Shown: positions 17,221 through 24,961 of the stretch, piece by piece
How the letters are laid out: every line of letters begins with the position of its first letter
Position numbering within the stretch: the first letter of the stretch is position 1
DNA from: an uncultured Subdoligranulum sp.
Lineage (GTDB): Bacteria; Bacillota; Clostridia; Oscillospirales; Ruminococcaceae
Reading direction: 5' to 3'
Assembly (NCBI GenBank): GCA_900545545.1
Contig: UQZO01000010.1
Span: forward strand, 11,526-75,525
DNA length: 64,000 nucleotides
Made by a program: the position numbers and the translations under genes
Notes under the pieces: model-generated
Database searches by the model: none
The model's input: only the letters and a program-made list of their open reading frames with translations
What the model was told of the DNA's origin: nothing

Positions 17221-18179
17221 CCGACCGCTACGGGCGCCCCATCCGCTACCTGCGCATCTCGCTGACCGACCGGTGCAACCTGCGCTGCCGCTACTGCATG
17301 CCCGCCGAGGGGGTGCCCCTGCGGGCCCACGAGGAGATTCTGCGGTACGAGGAGATCGTAAAGATCGCCAAAGCCGCCCTTGCCTGCGGCATCGATACCT
17401 TTAAACTGACGGGCGGCGAACCGCTGGTGCGGCGGGAAGTACCCGCCCTGGTGGCAGCGCTGAAAGCCCTGCCCGGCACCCGCCAGGTGACGCTGACCAC
17501 CAACGGCATTCTGCTGGGGGCACAGCTGGACGCCCTGGCGGCGGCGGGGCTGGACGCCGTGAACATAAGCCTGGACACCCTGGACGACGGCCAGTACCAT
17601 GCTCTCACGCGGCGGGACTACCCCGTGGCGGAGGTGCTAACCACGCTGCGCGCCGCCGCCCGGGTGCTGCCGGTGAAAGTGAACGCCGTGCTGCTGCCCG
17701 AGACCGCCGACCAGTGGCTGCCGCTGGCAAAATTGGCCGACGACCCCGGCGTGGATGTACGGTTTATTGAAGAGATGCCCATCGGCAAGGGCGAGACGGA
17801 CCCCGGCATCTCCAGCGACCGGGTGCTGGCTGTTTTACGCACCGCCTGGCCGGACCTTGCCCCCTGTGAAGAAAAACGGGGCAACGGTCCCGCCCACTAT
17901 TACCAATCCGGGGCGCTCGCCGGGCGCATCGGCTTTATCGATGCGGTGAGCCACCGCTTTTGCGCGCAATGCAACCGGCTGCGGCTGACCTGCACGGGGA
18001 TTTTGCGCCCCTGCCTGTGCTACGACGATGGCATCGATCTGCGGGCGCTGGTGCGCGGCGGCGCGGGCCCTGACGAACTGAAAAAGGCCGTGGAACAGGC
18101 CATTGCCGCCAAGCCCGAAGCCCACTGTTTTGCGGCGGGCCACGGAAGCGAACAGACGATGAATACGATCGGAGGATAA
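17217..18179 (+). CDS. moaA: GTP 3',8-cyclase (radical SAM)
   Basis: The 320-residue radical SAM enzyme catalyses the first step of molybdenum cofactor synthesis. It has the N-terminal cluster motif CNLRCRYC, the SAM-binding GGEP in FKLTGGEPLVRRE, and the C-terminal second cluster in FCAQCNRLRLTCTGILRPC. The usual extreme C-terminal double glycine is present (NTIGG at the end), as in active MoaA. The start at 17217 overlaps the moaC stop. moaD, moaE and a mobA-like gene are not in the window. Confidence 0.96.
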   Translation: MTDRYGRPIRYLRISLTDRCNLRCRYCMPAEGVPLRAHEEILRYEEIVKIAKAALACGIDTFKLTGGEPLVRREVPALVAALKALPGTRQVTLTTNGILLGAQLDALAAAGLDAVNISLDTLDDGQYHALTRRDYPVAEVLTTLRAAARVLPVKVNAVLLPETADQWLPLAKLADDPGVDVRFIEEMPIGKGETDPGISSDRVLAVLRTAWPDLAPCEEKRGNGPAHYYQSGALAGRIGFIDAVSHRFCAQCNRLRLTCTGILRPCLCYDDGIDLRALVRGGAGPDELKKAVEQAIAAKPEAHCFAAGHGSEQTMNTIGG

Positions 18180-18180
18180 G

Positions 18181-19155
18181 ATGGAAGGAATCGTGCGGGC
18201 CGTCTGCCTGAGCCAGGCGCGCGGCACCGAGAAAGTGAACGCAGGCCACGCCGAACTGCGGGCGGACTGGGGCCTGGTGGGGGACGCCCACGCCGGACAC
18301 TGGCACCGGCAGGTAAGCCTGCTCAGCGCCGACAAGATCGAGGCGTTCAACGCCAAAGGTGCCAACGTACAGCCCGGGGCTTTTGGCGAGAATCTCGTGG
18401 TGGAGAGGCTGGATTTCCGCGCCATGCCGGTGGGTACCCGGCTGCGCTGCGGACAGGCCCTTTTGGAGATCACCCAGATCGGCAAGGAGTGCCACAGCCA
18501 CTGCGCCATCTACCACCGCATGGGCGAGTGCATCATGCCCCACGAGGGGGTATTTGCCAAGGTGCTGGAAGGCGGCACCGTGGCCGTGGGGGAGGTGATG
18601 ACGGTGGAGGAGCGCCCGACGCCCCTGCCCTTTCAGGCGGCGGTGATCACCCTCTCCGACCGGTGCGCCGCGGGTGAGCGGGAGGACAAGAGCGGTCCCA
18701 CCATCGTGGAACGCTTAACGCAGAACGGCTATGAAATCATCGAGACGCTGCTGCTGCCCGACGACCGGGCAGCCCTGGAAAAAGAGCTGCGCCGCCTGTG
18801 CGACCAGCGGCGGCCCGATTTGATTTTAACCACCGGCGGCACCGGCTTTTCCCCCCGGGATGTGACCCCCGAGGCTACTTTGGCGGTGGCCCAGCGGCAG
18901 GCCCCCGGCATTGCGGAGGCCATCCGTGCCGCCAGTATGCGCATCACCCCCCGGGCGATGCTGGGGCGGGGTGTTGCGGTGATCCGGGGCAAGACGCTCA
19001 TCATCAACCTGCCCGGCAGCCCCAAGGCCTGCCACGAGAGCATGGACGTTTTCCTCGACCAGATGCCCCATGCGCTGACCCTTTTGCGGGGGGCGACGAT
19101 GGACTGCGGCAGACCTGCCGCAAAAGGGGGAACAGTCCCGCACGGCGGTGCCTGA
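18181..19155 (+). CDS. MOSC domain - MogA/MoaB fusion protein
   Basis: A 324-residue fusion. Residues 1 to about 145 form a MOSC domain (GLVGDAHAGHWHRQVSLLS, GAFGENLVVERLDF, and QIGKECHSHCAIY with candidate sulfur-carrying cysteines). Residues about 150-310 form a MogA/MoaB molybdopterin adenylyltransferase domain (VITLSDRCAAGEREDKSGP, LTTGGTGFSPRDVTPEAT, INLPGSPKACHESM). It probably adenylates molybdopterin and handles cofactor sulfuration or transfer. It starts 1 base after the moaA stop. The last residues, KGGTVPHGGA, are encoded by repeat copy 2, which also supplies the stop codon, so the natural C terminus has been replaced or extended. Confidence 0.9.
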   Translation: MEGIVRAVCLSQARGTEKVNAGHAELRADWGLVGDAHAGHWHRQVSLLSADKIEAFNAKGANVQPGAFGENLVVERLDFRAMPVGTRLRCGQALLEITQIGKECHSHCAIYHRMGECIMPHEGVFAKVLEGGTVAVGEVMTVEERPTPLPFQAAVITLSDRCAAGEREDKSGPTIVERLTQNGYEIIETLLLPDDRAALEKELRRLCDQRRPDLILTTGGTGFSPRDVTPEATLAVAQRQAPGIAEAIRAASMRITPRAMLGRGVAVIRGKTLIINLPGSPKACHESMDVFLDQMPHALTLLRGATMDCGRPAAKGGTVPHGGA

Positions 19156-19258
19156 CGGTCCTATTCCCCCTCTTGGACGCCCCCTCGACAAAATTTGACG
19201 CCAAATTCCCCTGGCGGTGTCTGCGCCGGTCGGCACATGTCCGCCGGCGCAGACGGAT
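19121..19258 (+). repeat. Structured intergenic element, copy 2 (internally shortened)
   Basis: Module A matches copy 1 almost base for base (from 19122). Module B is collapsed to AAATTTGACGCCAAATT (19192-19208): the region between the two arms seen in copy 3 is missing. Module C is an 11-bp perfect stem, GTCTGCGCCGG (19219-19229) and CCGGCGCAGAC (19244-19254), then GGATTTATACTTTTT. The first 35 bases are translated as the end of the MOSC-MogA protein. A separate hairpin, GCGGCAG/CTGCCGC, lies immediately upstream (19106-19121). Confidence 0.85.
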
Positions 19259-19276
19259 TTATACTTTTTCTCTTTC

Positions 19277-19307
19277 CTGACAAAGCGTGTAAATCCACGT
19301 TTTGAAT
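19277..19307 (+). promoter_or_regulatory. Possible modA promoter/operator
   Basis: CTGACA (19277-19282) could be a -35 box, with TTGAAT (19302-19307) 19 bases downstream as a weak -10. CGTG (19286-19289) and CACG (19296-19299) form a short palindrome in the spacer. Weak evidence; a molybdate-responsive site is conceivable but I do not recognise a ModE box. Confidence 0.3.
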
Positions 19308-19341
19308 AGATTTTGCGAAGAGCAAAAAAGGAGATCGTAGT

Positions 19342-20208
19342 ATGAAAAAGTTTCTCTCCCTGCTGCTGGCGGAGCTGATGGTATGCAGCCTGGCCGCCTG
19401 CGGCACCGCCCCGGCCTCCTCGGCGGCACCCGAAGCCACCGCTGCCCCCGCTTCGGCCCAAACGGCAGACGAACCGGTGGAGCTGGTCGTCTTTGCGGCG
19501 GCCTCCCTGACCGAAACGCTGACCGAAATCGCCGAGGATTACAAAGCCGTCGCCCCCAACGTGACGCTGACTTTCAACTTTGATTCCTCCGGCACGCTGA
19601 AAACCCAGATTCAGGAGGGCGCCGCCTGCGACGTCTTTCTCTCGGCGGGGCAAAAGCAGATGGACCAGCTGGACGCAGCCGCCGACCCCGCGGTAAACAC
19701 CGAGGGGCTGGATTTTGTGGCCGAAGGCAGCCGCCTGGACCTTCTGGAAAACAAGGTGACCCTCTGCGTGCCCGAGGGCAACCCCGCGGGCATTACAAGC
19801 TTTGACGATCTGGCGGACAAGCTGGCCGCAGGCACCGTGCTGATGGCCATGGGCAACAGCGATGTGCCGGTGGGCCAGTACACCCAGAAAATCCTTAGCT
19901 ACTATGGCCTGGACGAAGCCGCCCTGGCCGATGCCGGGGTGCTGACCTACGGCACCAACGTGAAGGAAGTGACCACCCAGATCACCGAGGCCAGCGTGGA
20001 CTGCGGCATCGTGTACGGCACCGACGCCTTCAACGCCGGGCTTTCCGCCGTGGACACCGCCACCGCCGAGATGTGCGGCCAGGTCATCTACCCCGCCGCC
20101 GTGCTGAAAACCTCGGCCCACCCCGAGGAAGCCCAGGCGTTCCTCGACTATCTCTCCACCCCGGAGGCCATGGCCGTCTTTGAGGCCGTGGGCTTCGCGG
20201 CCGTATAA
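19342..20208 (+). CDS. modA: Molybdate ABC transporter substrate-binding lipoprotein
   Basis: A 288-residue lipoprotein: MKKFLSLLLAELMVCSLAAC gives a signal peptide and lipobox with the lipidated Cys at about residue 20, followed by a low-complexity Ala/Ser/Pro linker. The ModA family features are VVFAAASLTETLTEIAEDYK, FNFDSSGTLKTQIQEGAACDVF, TGKI-like SDVPVGQYTQKIL, and DCGIVYGTDAFNAG. It binds molybdate or tungstate outside the membrane. AAAAAAGGAG precedes the ATG. A terminator hairpin separates it from modB, so the binding protein is probably made in excess. Confidence 0.93.
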   Translation: MKKFLSLLLAELMVCSLAACGTAPASSAAPEATAAPASAQTADEPVELVVFAAASLTETLTEIAEDYKAVAPNVTLTFNFDSSGTLKTQIQEGAACDVFLSAGQKQMDQLDAAADPAVNTEGLDFVAEGSRLDLLENKVTLCVPEGNPAGITSFDDLADKLAAGTVLMAMGNSDVPVGQYTQKILSYYGLDEAALADAGVLTYGTNVKEVTTQITEASVDCGIVYGTDAFNAGLSAVDTATAEMCGQVIYPAAVLKTSAHPEEAQAFLDYLSTPEAMAVFEAVGFAAV

Positions 20209-20216
20209 GGCAACGC

Positions 20217-20248
20217 GGCGCGGAAAGGTTTGCTTTCCGCGCCTTTTT
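20217..20248 (+). terminator. Hairpin terminator between modA and modB
   Basis: Perfect 10-bp stem GGCGCGGAAA (20217-20226) and TTTCCGCGCC (20234-20243), followed by TTTTT. It lies inside the mod operon and would allow partial readthrough into modB. Confidence 0.8.
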
Positions 20249-20262
20249 GTAAGGAGTTTGCA

Positions 20263-20931
20263 ATGGACTGGTTTCCCCTATACAATTCCCTGCGCATCGC
20301 GGCCCTCAGCAGCGTGGTGGTGTTTTTTGCGGGCATCGGCGCGGCCTACTACGCCGCCCGGCTGCCCCGGCTGGTCAAGGGCGTGCTGGACGCCGTGCTC
20401 ACGCTGCCCATGGTGCTGCCCCCCACGGTGGTGGGCTACCTTTTGCTGCTGGTATTTGGCAACAAGCGGCCCCTGGGCCAGCTGCTGGCGCATTTTGACA
20501 TCCACTTTGTCATGACCTGGTACGGCGGCGTGCTGGCCGCGGCCGTGGTGGCCTTTCCCCTGATGTACCGCACCGCCCGGGGCGCCTTTGAGAGTTTTGA
20601 CGAAACCCTGGCCCAGGCCGGGCAGACGCTGGGGCTTTCGGGCCGCTACATCTTCTGGCGCATCCGGATGCCCGCCTGCCGCCAGGGCATTCTGGCCGGG
20701 TTCGTGCTGGCCTTTGCCCGGGCCCTGGGCGAATACGGCGCCACCAGCATGCTCATCGGCTACACGCCGGGGCGCACCGCCACCATCTCCACCACGGTGT
20801 ACCAGCTGTGGCGCACCGGGGACGATGCCGGGGCGCTGTTCTGGGTGGGCGTCAACCTGGCCATCTCGGTGGCTGTGCTGCTCACCGTCAACGTTCTGGA
20901 ACGCCCGGCGAAAGGAGGTCCCGCCCGATGA
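20263..20931 (+). CDS. modB: Molybdate ABC transporter permease
   Basis: A 222-residue permease with about five to six membrane segments. The binding-protein-dependent transport loop EYGATSMLIGYTPGRTATIS follows GFVLAFARALG, and LPMVLPPTVVGYLLLLVFG is typical of ModB. The ATG at 20263 has AAGGAG 6 bases upstream; an in-frame ATG 33 bases earlier lies in the terminator hairpin and is unlikely. The stop overlaps the modC start by 4 bases. Confidence 0.94.
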   Translation: MDWFPLYNSLRIAALSSVVVFFAGIGAAYYAARLPRLVKGVLDAVLTLPMVLPPTVVGYLLLLVFGNKRPLGQLLAHFDIHFVMTWYGGVLAAAVVAFPLMYRTARGAFESFDETLAQAGQTLGLSGRYIFWRIRMPACRQGILAGFVLAFARALGEYGATSMLIGYTPGRTATISTTVYQLWRTGDDAGALFWVGVNLAISVAVLLTVNVLERPAKGGPAR

Positions 20932-21971
20932 GCCTGTTTGTGGACATTGAAAAAGACCTGGGGGGCTTTCATCTGGCCGTGCAGCTGGACACCGACACGC
21001 CCATCACGGGTCTGCTGGGGGCTTCGGGCTGCGGCAAGAGCCTGACCCTCAAATGCATCGCGGGCATCGAACGCCCCGACCGGGGCCGCATCGTGCTGGA
21101 CGGCCGGGTGCTTTTTGATTCAGAATCCCGCATCGACCTGCCGCCCCAACAGCGGCGGGTGGGGTATCTGTTCCAGCATTACGCCCTTTTCCCCACCATG
21201 ACGGTGGCGGAAAACATCCGCTGCGGCGCCCACGGGCGGGGCAACCGGGCGGAGCAGGAGCGTATTGTCCGGGAAATGGTGGACCGCCTGCAACTGCAGG
21301 GGCTGGAACGCCTGCGCCCGGCCCAGCTTTCGGGCGGGCAGGCCCAGCGGGTGGCCCTGGCCCGGATGCTGGCGGCCCAGCCGGAGATTCTTTTGCTGGA
21401 CGAACCTTTCTCGGCACTGGACGCCCACCTGCGGGACCAGCTGCAGCCCCAGTTGCGGGAGCTGCTGCGCACCGTGGGGCGGCAGGCGGTGCTGGTGACC
21501 CACAGCCGGGACGAAGCCTACCGGCTGTGCAGCACGCTGTGCATTCTGGACGGCGGGCGCTCTTTGCGCACCGGCCCCACCAAGGAAGTATTTGCCGACC
21601 CGCAGAGTGTGGCGGCGGCGCGGCTGACCGGCTGCAAGAACCTGGCCGAAGCCCGCCGGGTGGACGAAACCACCGTGGAGGTACCCGGCTGGGGCATCCG
21701 GCTGAAAACCGCCCGCCCCGTGCCCCAAAACCTGCGCGCCGTAGGGCTGCGGGCCCACTATTTCAACCCGCGCACGGCGGTGAACCGCTTTGGGGTGGTG
21801 CCCGCCGGGGCGATGGAGGAGCCCTTTGAGTGGTGCCTGTTGTTCCGGTATGCCGGGCAGGACCCCGGCAGCGACCCGCTGTGGTGGCGGATGCCCAAAG
21901 ACAAAAAAACGGCTGCCATGCCCGCCGAACTGGGCATTGCGCCGGAGAACGTACTGCTGCTGACCGAATAA
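20928..21971 (+). CDS. modC: Molybdate ABC transporter ATP-binding protein
   Basis: A 347-residue ATPase that powers molybdate import. Walker A is GASGCGKS (about residue 30), the Q-loop is in YLFQHYALFPTMTVAENI, the signature is LSGGQAQRVALARML, Walker B is ILLLDEPFSALDAHLRDQ, and the H-loop is in VLVTHSRDEAYRL. The C-terminal 120 residues form the regulatory region expected of ModC, but without a clear pair of molybdate-binding TOBE motifs. AAAGGAGG lies 9 bases before the ATG. Confidence 0.94.
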   Translation: MSLFVDIEKDLGGFHLAVQLDTDTPITGLLGASGCGKSLTLKCIAGIERPDRGRIVLDGRVLFDSESRIDLPPQQRRVGYLFQHYALFPTMTVAENIRCGAHGRGNRAEQERIVREMVDRLQLQGLERLRPAQLSGGQAQRVALARMLAAQPEILLLDEPFSALDAHLRDQLQPQLRELLRTVGRQAVLVTHSRDEAYRLCSTLCILDGGRSLRTGPTKEVFADPQSVAAARLTGCKNLAEARRVDETTVEVPGWGIRLKTARPVPQNLRAVGLRAHYFNPRTAVNRFGVVPAGAMEEPFEWCLLFRYAGQDPGSDPLWWRMPKDKKTAAMPAELGIAPENVLLLTE

Positions 21972-21987
21972 AAGGAGGAGACAAGCG

Positions 21988-22962
21988 ATGGATGCTGGGA
22001 TTTTGCAGGCCGCGGCGGCGGCTTTGGCCGGGGGGCACCGGGTCTTTCTGGTAACGGTGACGGCGGCCACCGGCTCCACCCCCCAGCGCCCCGGCGCCTG
22101 GATGGCGGTGGATGAAACGGGGCTGCTGGCCGGGACCATCGGCGGCGGCGCACTGGAATATACCTGCCTGCGGCTGGCGGCCGAAGGGCAGGCGGTGCCG
22201 GGGGTGCGGCATTTTTCGCTGAATGCCCGGGAAGCCGGGGCGGTGGGGATGATCTGCGGCGGCAGCACCGACATCCTGTTTACGCCGCTGGCGGATTCCA
22301 CCCCGGTGCAGGCCGCGCTGGCGGCGCTGGACGCCCGGCAGGATGTGGTATTCTGCCTGCCGCTGGACGGCGGCGCCCCCTGCCTGGCCCCCCGGGACCT
22401 TTCTTGCACCGGGCCCGCCTTGATAACGGACGCCCCCGCCCGGATGGAGTTGCCAGTATTGGATACCCGCCGGGTTTTTGTGATCGGCGGCGGCCATGTG
22501 GCGCGGGAAGTTTCCCGCCTGCTGGGCCAGCTGGGCACCCGCCACTATCTGGCCGATGACCGGGCGGAGTTCTCGGCCCCGGAGCGATTCCCCGCTGCCG
22601 AGGGGGTGTTTCAGGCGGAGTTTTCCTCCCTGGGCGCCGTCTTTGCCGGGGCGCTGGCCCCCACCGCCAGTGATGCCGTCTGCATCATGACCCGGGGCCA
22701 CGAGGGGGACGCCGCCGCCGTGCGGTGGGCTCTGGGCACCGACGCGGGATACATCGGGCTGATGGGGAGCCGCCGCAAGCGGGAAAAGCTCTTTGCCGAC
22801 CTGGCCGCCGCAGGGTACACGGGCGCCGAGCAGCGCATCACAACCCCCATCGGGCTGGCCATCGGGGCAGTGACCCCCGCCGAGATCGCTGTATCGGTCT
22901 GCGCCCAGCTGATCCAGTGGTTTCACTCAAAAGGGGGAACAGCCCTGCACGGCGGTGCCTGA
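21988..22962 (+). CDS. XdhC/CoxI-family molybdenum hydroxylase maturation protein
   Basis: A 324-residue protein with an N-terminal XdhC/CoxI domain (VTVTAATGSTPQRPGAWMAV, GLLAGTIGGGALEY) and a C-terminal Rossmann domain (VFVIGGGHVAREVSRLLGQL, VCIMTRGHEGDAAAVRWAL, YIGLMGSRRKREKLF, TPIGLAIGAVTPAEIAVSV). XdhC proteins bind and sulfurate molybdenum cofactor before insertion into xanthine-dehydrogenase-like enzymes. GGAGGAG precedes the start. The C terminus KGGTALHGGA and the stop codon are supplied by repeat copy 3, as with the MOSC-MogA gene. Confidence 0.92.
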   Translation: MDAGILQAAAAALAGGHRVFLVTVTAATGSTPQRPGAWMAVDETGLLAGTIGGGALEYTCLRLAAEGQAVPGVRHFSLNAREAGAVGMICGGSTDILFTPLADSTPVQAALAALDARQDVVFCLPLDGGAPCLAPRDLSCTGPALITDAPARMELPVLDTRRVFVIGGGHVAREVSRLLGQLGTRHYLADDRAEFSAPERFPAAEGVFQAEFSSLGAVFAGALAPTASDAVCIMTRGHEGDAAAVRWALGTDAGYIGLMGSRRKREKLFADLAAAGYTGAEQRITTPIGLAIGAVTPAEIAVSVCAQLIQWFHSKGGTALHGGA

Positions 22963-23102
22963 CAGGTCTATTCCCCCTCTTGGACTCCCCCTCGACAAAA
23001 TTTGGCGGCAAATCGCGCACTGTACGCACACAATTTGCCGCCAAATTTCCCTGTTTGTGTCTGCACCGGTCGGCGCATGTCCGCCGGTGCAGACGTTTTT
23101 TT
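22928..23102 (+). repeat. Structured intergenic element, copy 3 (best preserved)
   Basis: Module A as in copies 1 and 2, but its inner stem reads CCTG/CAGG instead of CCCG/CGGG, a paired change. Module B is a perfect 16-bp inverted repeat, AAATTTGGCGGCAAAT (22998-23013) and ATTTGCCGCCAAATTT (23033-23048). Module C is a perfect 11-bp stem, GTCTGCACCGG (23059-23069) and CCGGTGCAGAC (23084-23094), followed by G and seven T: an intrinsic terminator for the upstream mod/xdhC genes. The element fills the gap to the convergent bilS gene. Confidence 0.9.
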
Positions 23103-23138
23103 ATAGTTTCGGTATCCCGTACAAGGTCCGTTTTCTTT

Positions 23139-23627
23139 TTACTGTACCTTCTGCACGGCGGCGCAAAGGGCCGCCAGGTCGGCGTCGTTGGGGTGGGCCA
23201 GCGCCTGGTCGAAGTTTTCGATCATGGCGGTGCGGCGAGGGCTGTCCTCCATGGCCACGTAGCGGTCCCGCACGCTCTGGGGCATCTTGCCCTGGCACAT
23301 CCAGCCGCCCAGCAAGGTGACGGTATCGGCCAGGTTGCCCCGCGCCCGGGTGAGGATCTGGGTGAAGTAGGTGGGCGCGCCGCCAAAGCCCGCCGTGCCG
23401 AAGAGGAACACCTTCTGGTTCGTCAGGGTGCGCAGAAAATCCTCCATCGGCTTATCGCAGGTCCCTTTGTCGGTCCAGAAACCGGCGTAGATGGTATCGG
23501 CGGCCAGGGCGGCTGCGTCGGGGGCGCCGAAATACAGGCAATCCTCCACCGGCAGGGCGGCGCGCAGGGCTTCGGCCAGGCGGGCGGTGTTGCCGGTCAG
23601 GCTGGTGTAAACAATGGCATAGCTCAT
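23139..23627 (-). CDS. bilS: Flavodoxin-family protein, BilS-like
   Basis: A 162-residue flavodoxin-like protein starting MSYAIVYTSLTGNTARLAEA, the FMN phosphate-binding loop (TSLTGNT). The short segment FGTAGFGGAPTYFTQIL suits the FMN isoalloxazine-binding region. The stop codon of the upstream BilR-like gene overlaps its start by 4 bases. In gut Clostridia, bilirubin reductase is encoded by bilR with a flavodoxin-like bilS, so this gene probably supplies electrons or otherwise supports BilR. The role is inferred from that arrangement. Confidence 0.8.
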   Translation of the reverse strand: MSYAIVYTSLTGNTARLAEALRAALPVEDCLYFGAPDAAALAADTIYAGFWTDKGTCDKPMEDFLRTLTNQKVFLFGTAGFGGAPTYFTQILTRARGNLADTVTLLGGWMCQGKMPQSVRDRYVAMEDSPRRTAMIENFDQALAHPNDADLAALCAAVQKVQ

Positions 23628-24745
23628 GAATGTTCCTTCCCTTCTGTCTTCTCATAGATGCAGTGGACGCCGCGGTGGGCCATCATGCCGCCCAGGCACT
23701 CCCTGTTGCAGCGCACGCAGCGGTGGATGGTGTCGACCCGCCCGGTGCGGACTTTCTCGGGCCAGGCCGGGTCCGCGATGAGCTGGCGGCTCATGGCGGC
23801 GCAGTCGATGCGGCCGGCGGCCAGCTGGGCTTCCACAAAATCAGGGTCAGTCAGGCCGCCCACGCCGCAGATGGGTTTGGCGGTCAGGGCGCGGACTTCG
23901 TCACAGAATTTGAGGAAGCACCCTTGCGCCCCAAAGGCCGGGTGGGTTTTGGGCGGGATGGTATCGCTCAGGTCGCCGTGGTTGGCCAGTGTCACATGGA
24001 AACTGGTGACGCCCGCCTGTTCCAGCAGCGGCACAAACACCCCCAGTTCGGATTCCAGCACACCGGCGTTGCCGTAGTGGGGGTCCTGCTGCCGGACGGC
24101 CAGCTTATAGTCGATGGGCAGGTCGGGCAGGCGGCGCCGGATGGCCGATACCGCCTCCACCGCAAAGCGGGCGCGGTTCTCGGCGCTGCCGCCGTAGGCA
24201 TCGGTGCGGTGGTTGAACACCGTGGAGCTGAAGCTGCCGCACATCCGGTCGCCGTGGACCTGCACCATATCAAAGCCCAGGCCCACCGCACGCTCGGCCG
24301 CCGTGCCGAAAGCCTCGGTGATTTTTTTAATTTTTGCCTCGGGAAGGCGGGTGATGTAGGGGCCCACCTGGGCGTTGAGCAGCGGTCGCAGTTCCGCCTG
24401 GGAGATACGGCCCGTGAGCACGCCGGGAATGTAGCGCAGCATTCCCTTGAGGTCGGAGTCCGACTGGTGCAGCTGGGCGCAGATCTTGCAGCCCTCGCCG
24501 TGGACCGTCTCCACCAGTTGCCGGTAGAATTCCGCGCCTTTCCGGCTGTAGAGGGACGGCCCGAACCCGTGGGGCAGCACCGGCACATCCCCTACAATGA
24601 TCATGGCGCAGCCCCCCGCCGCGATGGCTCGCATTCGTTCCAGCAGTTCCTGCCGGGGCAGGCCCATGCTGGTGGGGGCAAAGATAATGCGTTTTTTCAG
24701 CGTCAGACCGCCGTAGTTTACAGGGCTGCAAAGGGTTTCGTACAT
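23624..24745 (-). CDS. bilR: Bilirubin reductase-like old yellow enzyme
   Basis: The 373-residue protein is an NADH:flavin oxidoreductase/old-yellow-enzyme TIM barrel. It lacks the C-terminal FAD/NAD domain of 2,4-dienoyl-CoA reductases but has a cysteine cluster near the end (CVRCNRECLGG ... VHC) for a 4Fe-4S centre. The active-site stretch VQVHGDRMCGSF places Asp 166 and Arg 167 where most family members have HGAH; as I recall, that D166-R167 pair distinguishes BilR, which reduces bilirubin to urobilinogen. The start chosen is MYETLCSPVNYGG at 24745, since a TTG 60 bases upstream falls at the expected transcription start. Substrate is inferred from motif and bilS context. Confidence 0.82.
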   Translation of the reverse strand: MYETLCSPVNYGGLTLKKRIIFAPTSMGLPRQELLERMRAIAAGGCAMIIVGDVPVLPHGFGPSLYSRKGAEFYRQLVETVHGEGCKICAQLHQSDSDLKGMLRYIPGVLTGRISQAELRPLLNAQVGPYITRLPEAKIKKITEAFGTAAERAVGLGFDMVQVHGDRMCGSFSSTVFNHRTDAYGGSAENRARFAVEAVSAIRRRLPDLPIDYKLAVRQQDPHYGNAGVLESELGVFVPLLEQAGVTSFHVTLANHGDLSDTIPPKTHPAFGAQGCFLKFCDEVRALTAKPICGVGGLTDPDFVEAQLAAGRIDCAAMSRQLIADPAWPEKVRTGRVDTIHRCVRCNRECLGGMMAHRGVHCIYEKTEGKEHS

Positions 24746-24791
24746 AAAAGCGATCGGTTCCTTCCCGGCGCGGCAGGGCGCGTCTTTGTTT

Positions 24792-24838
24792 CTTGTCTTA
24801 GTCAAGTATATCCGATTTGCTTGATAAAGTCAAGTATA
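24792..24838 (-). promoter_or_regulatory. bilR-bilS promoter with tandem operator-like repeats
   Basis: Minus strand: TTGACT (24828-24833), 17-base spacer, TATACT (24805-24810). Two 19-bp direct repeats of the form TATACTTGACTNNNNCAAG (24820-24838 and 24792-24810) are 28 bases apart; one covers the -35 and one covers the -10 and start point. Each contains the inverted CTTG/CAAG pair. This layout suits a repressor. Confidence 0.75.
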
Positions 24839-24961
24839 CAAATTCTGCCCGCCGCCTTGCAGTGCGGGATTTTCCTGCAAAGCCGGGATGTATTTACGTT
24901 TAGTATAATTTTAATATATTTTACGTGCCGTATTATCTCATTCAAAACGCGCTGCCCAAAC

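Noticed and set aside
24746..24805. TTG start for BilR at 24805
   Set aside because: It lies at the predicted transcription start point with no ribosome site; the ATG at 24745 matches the family's N terminus and numbering.
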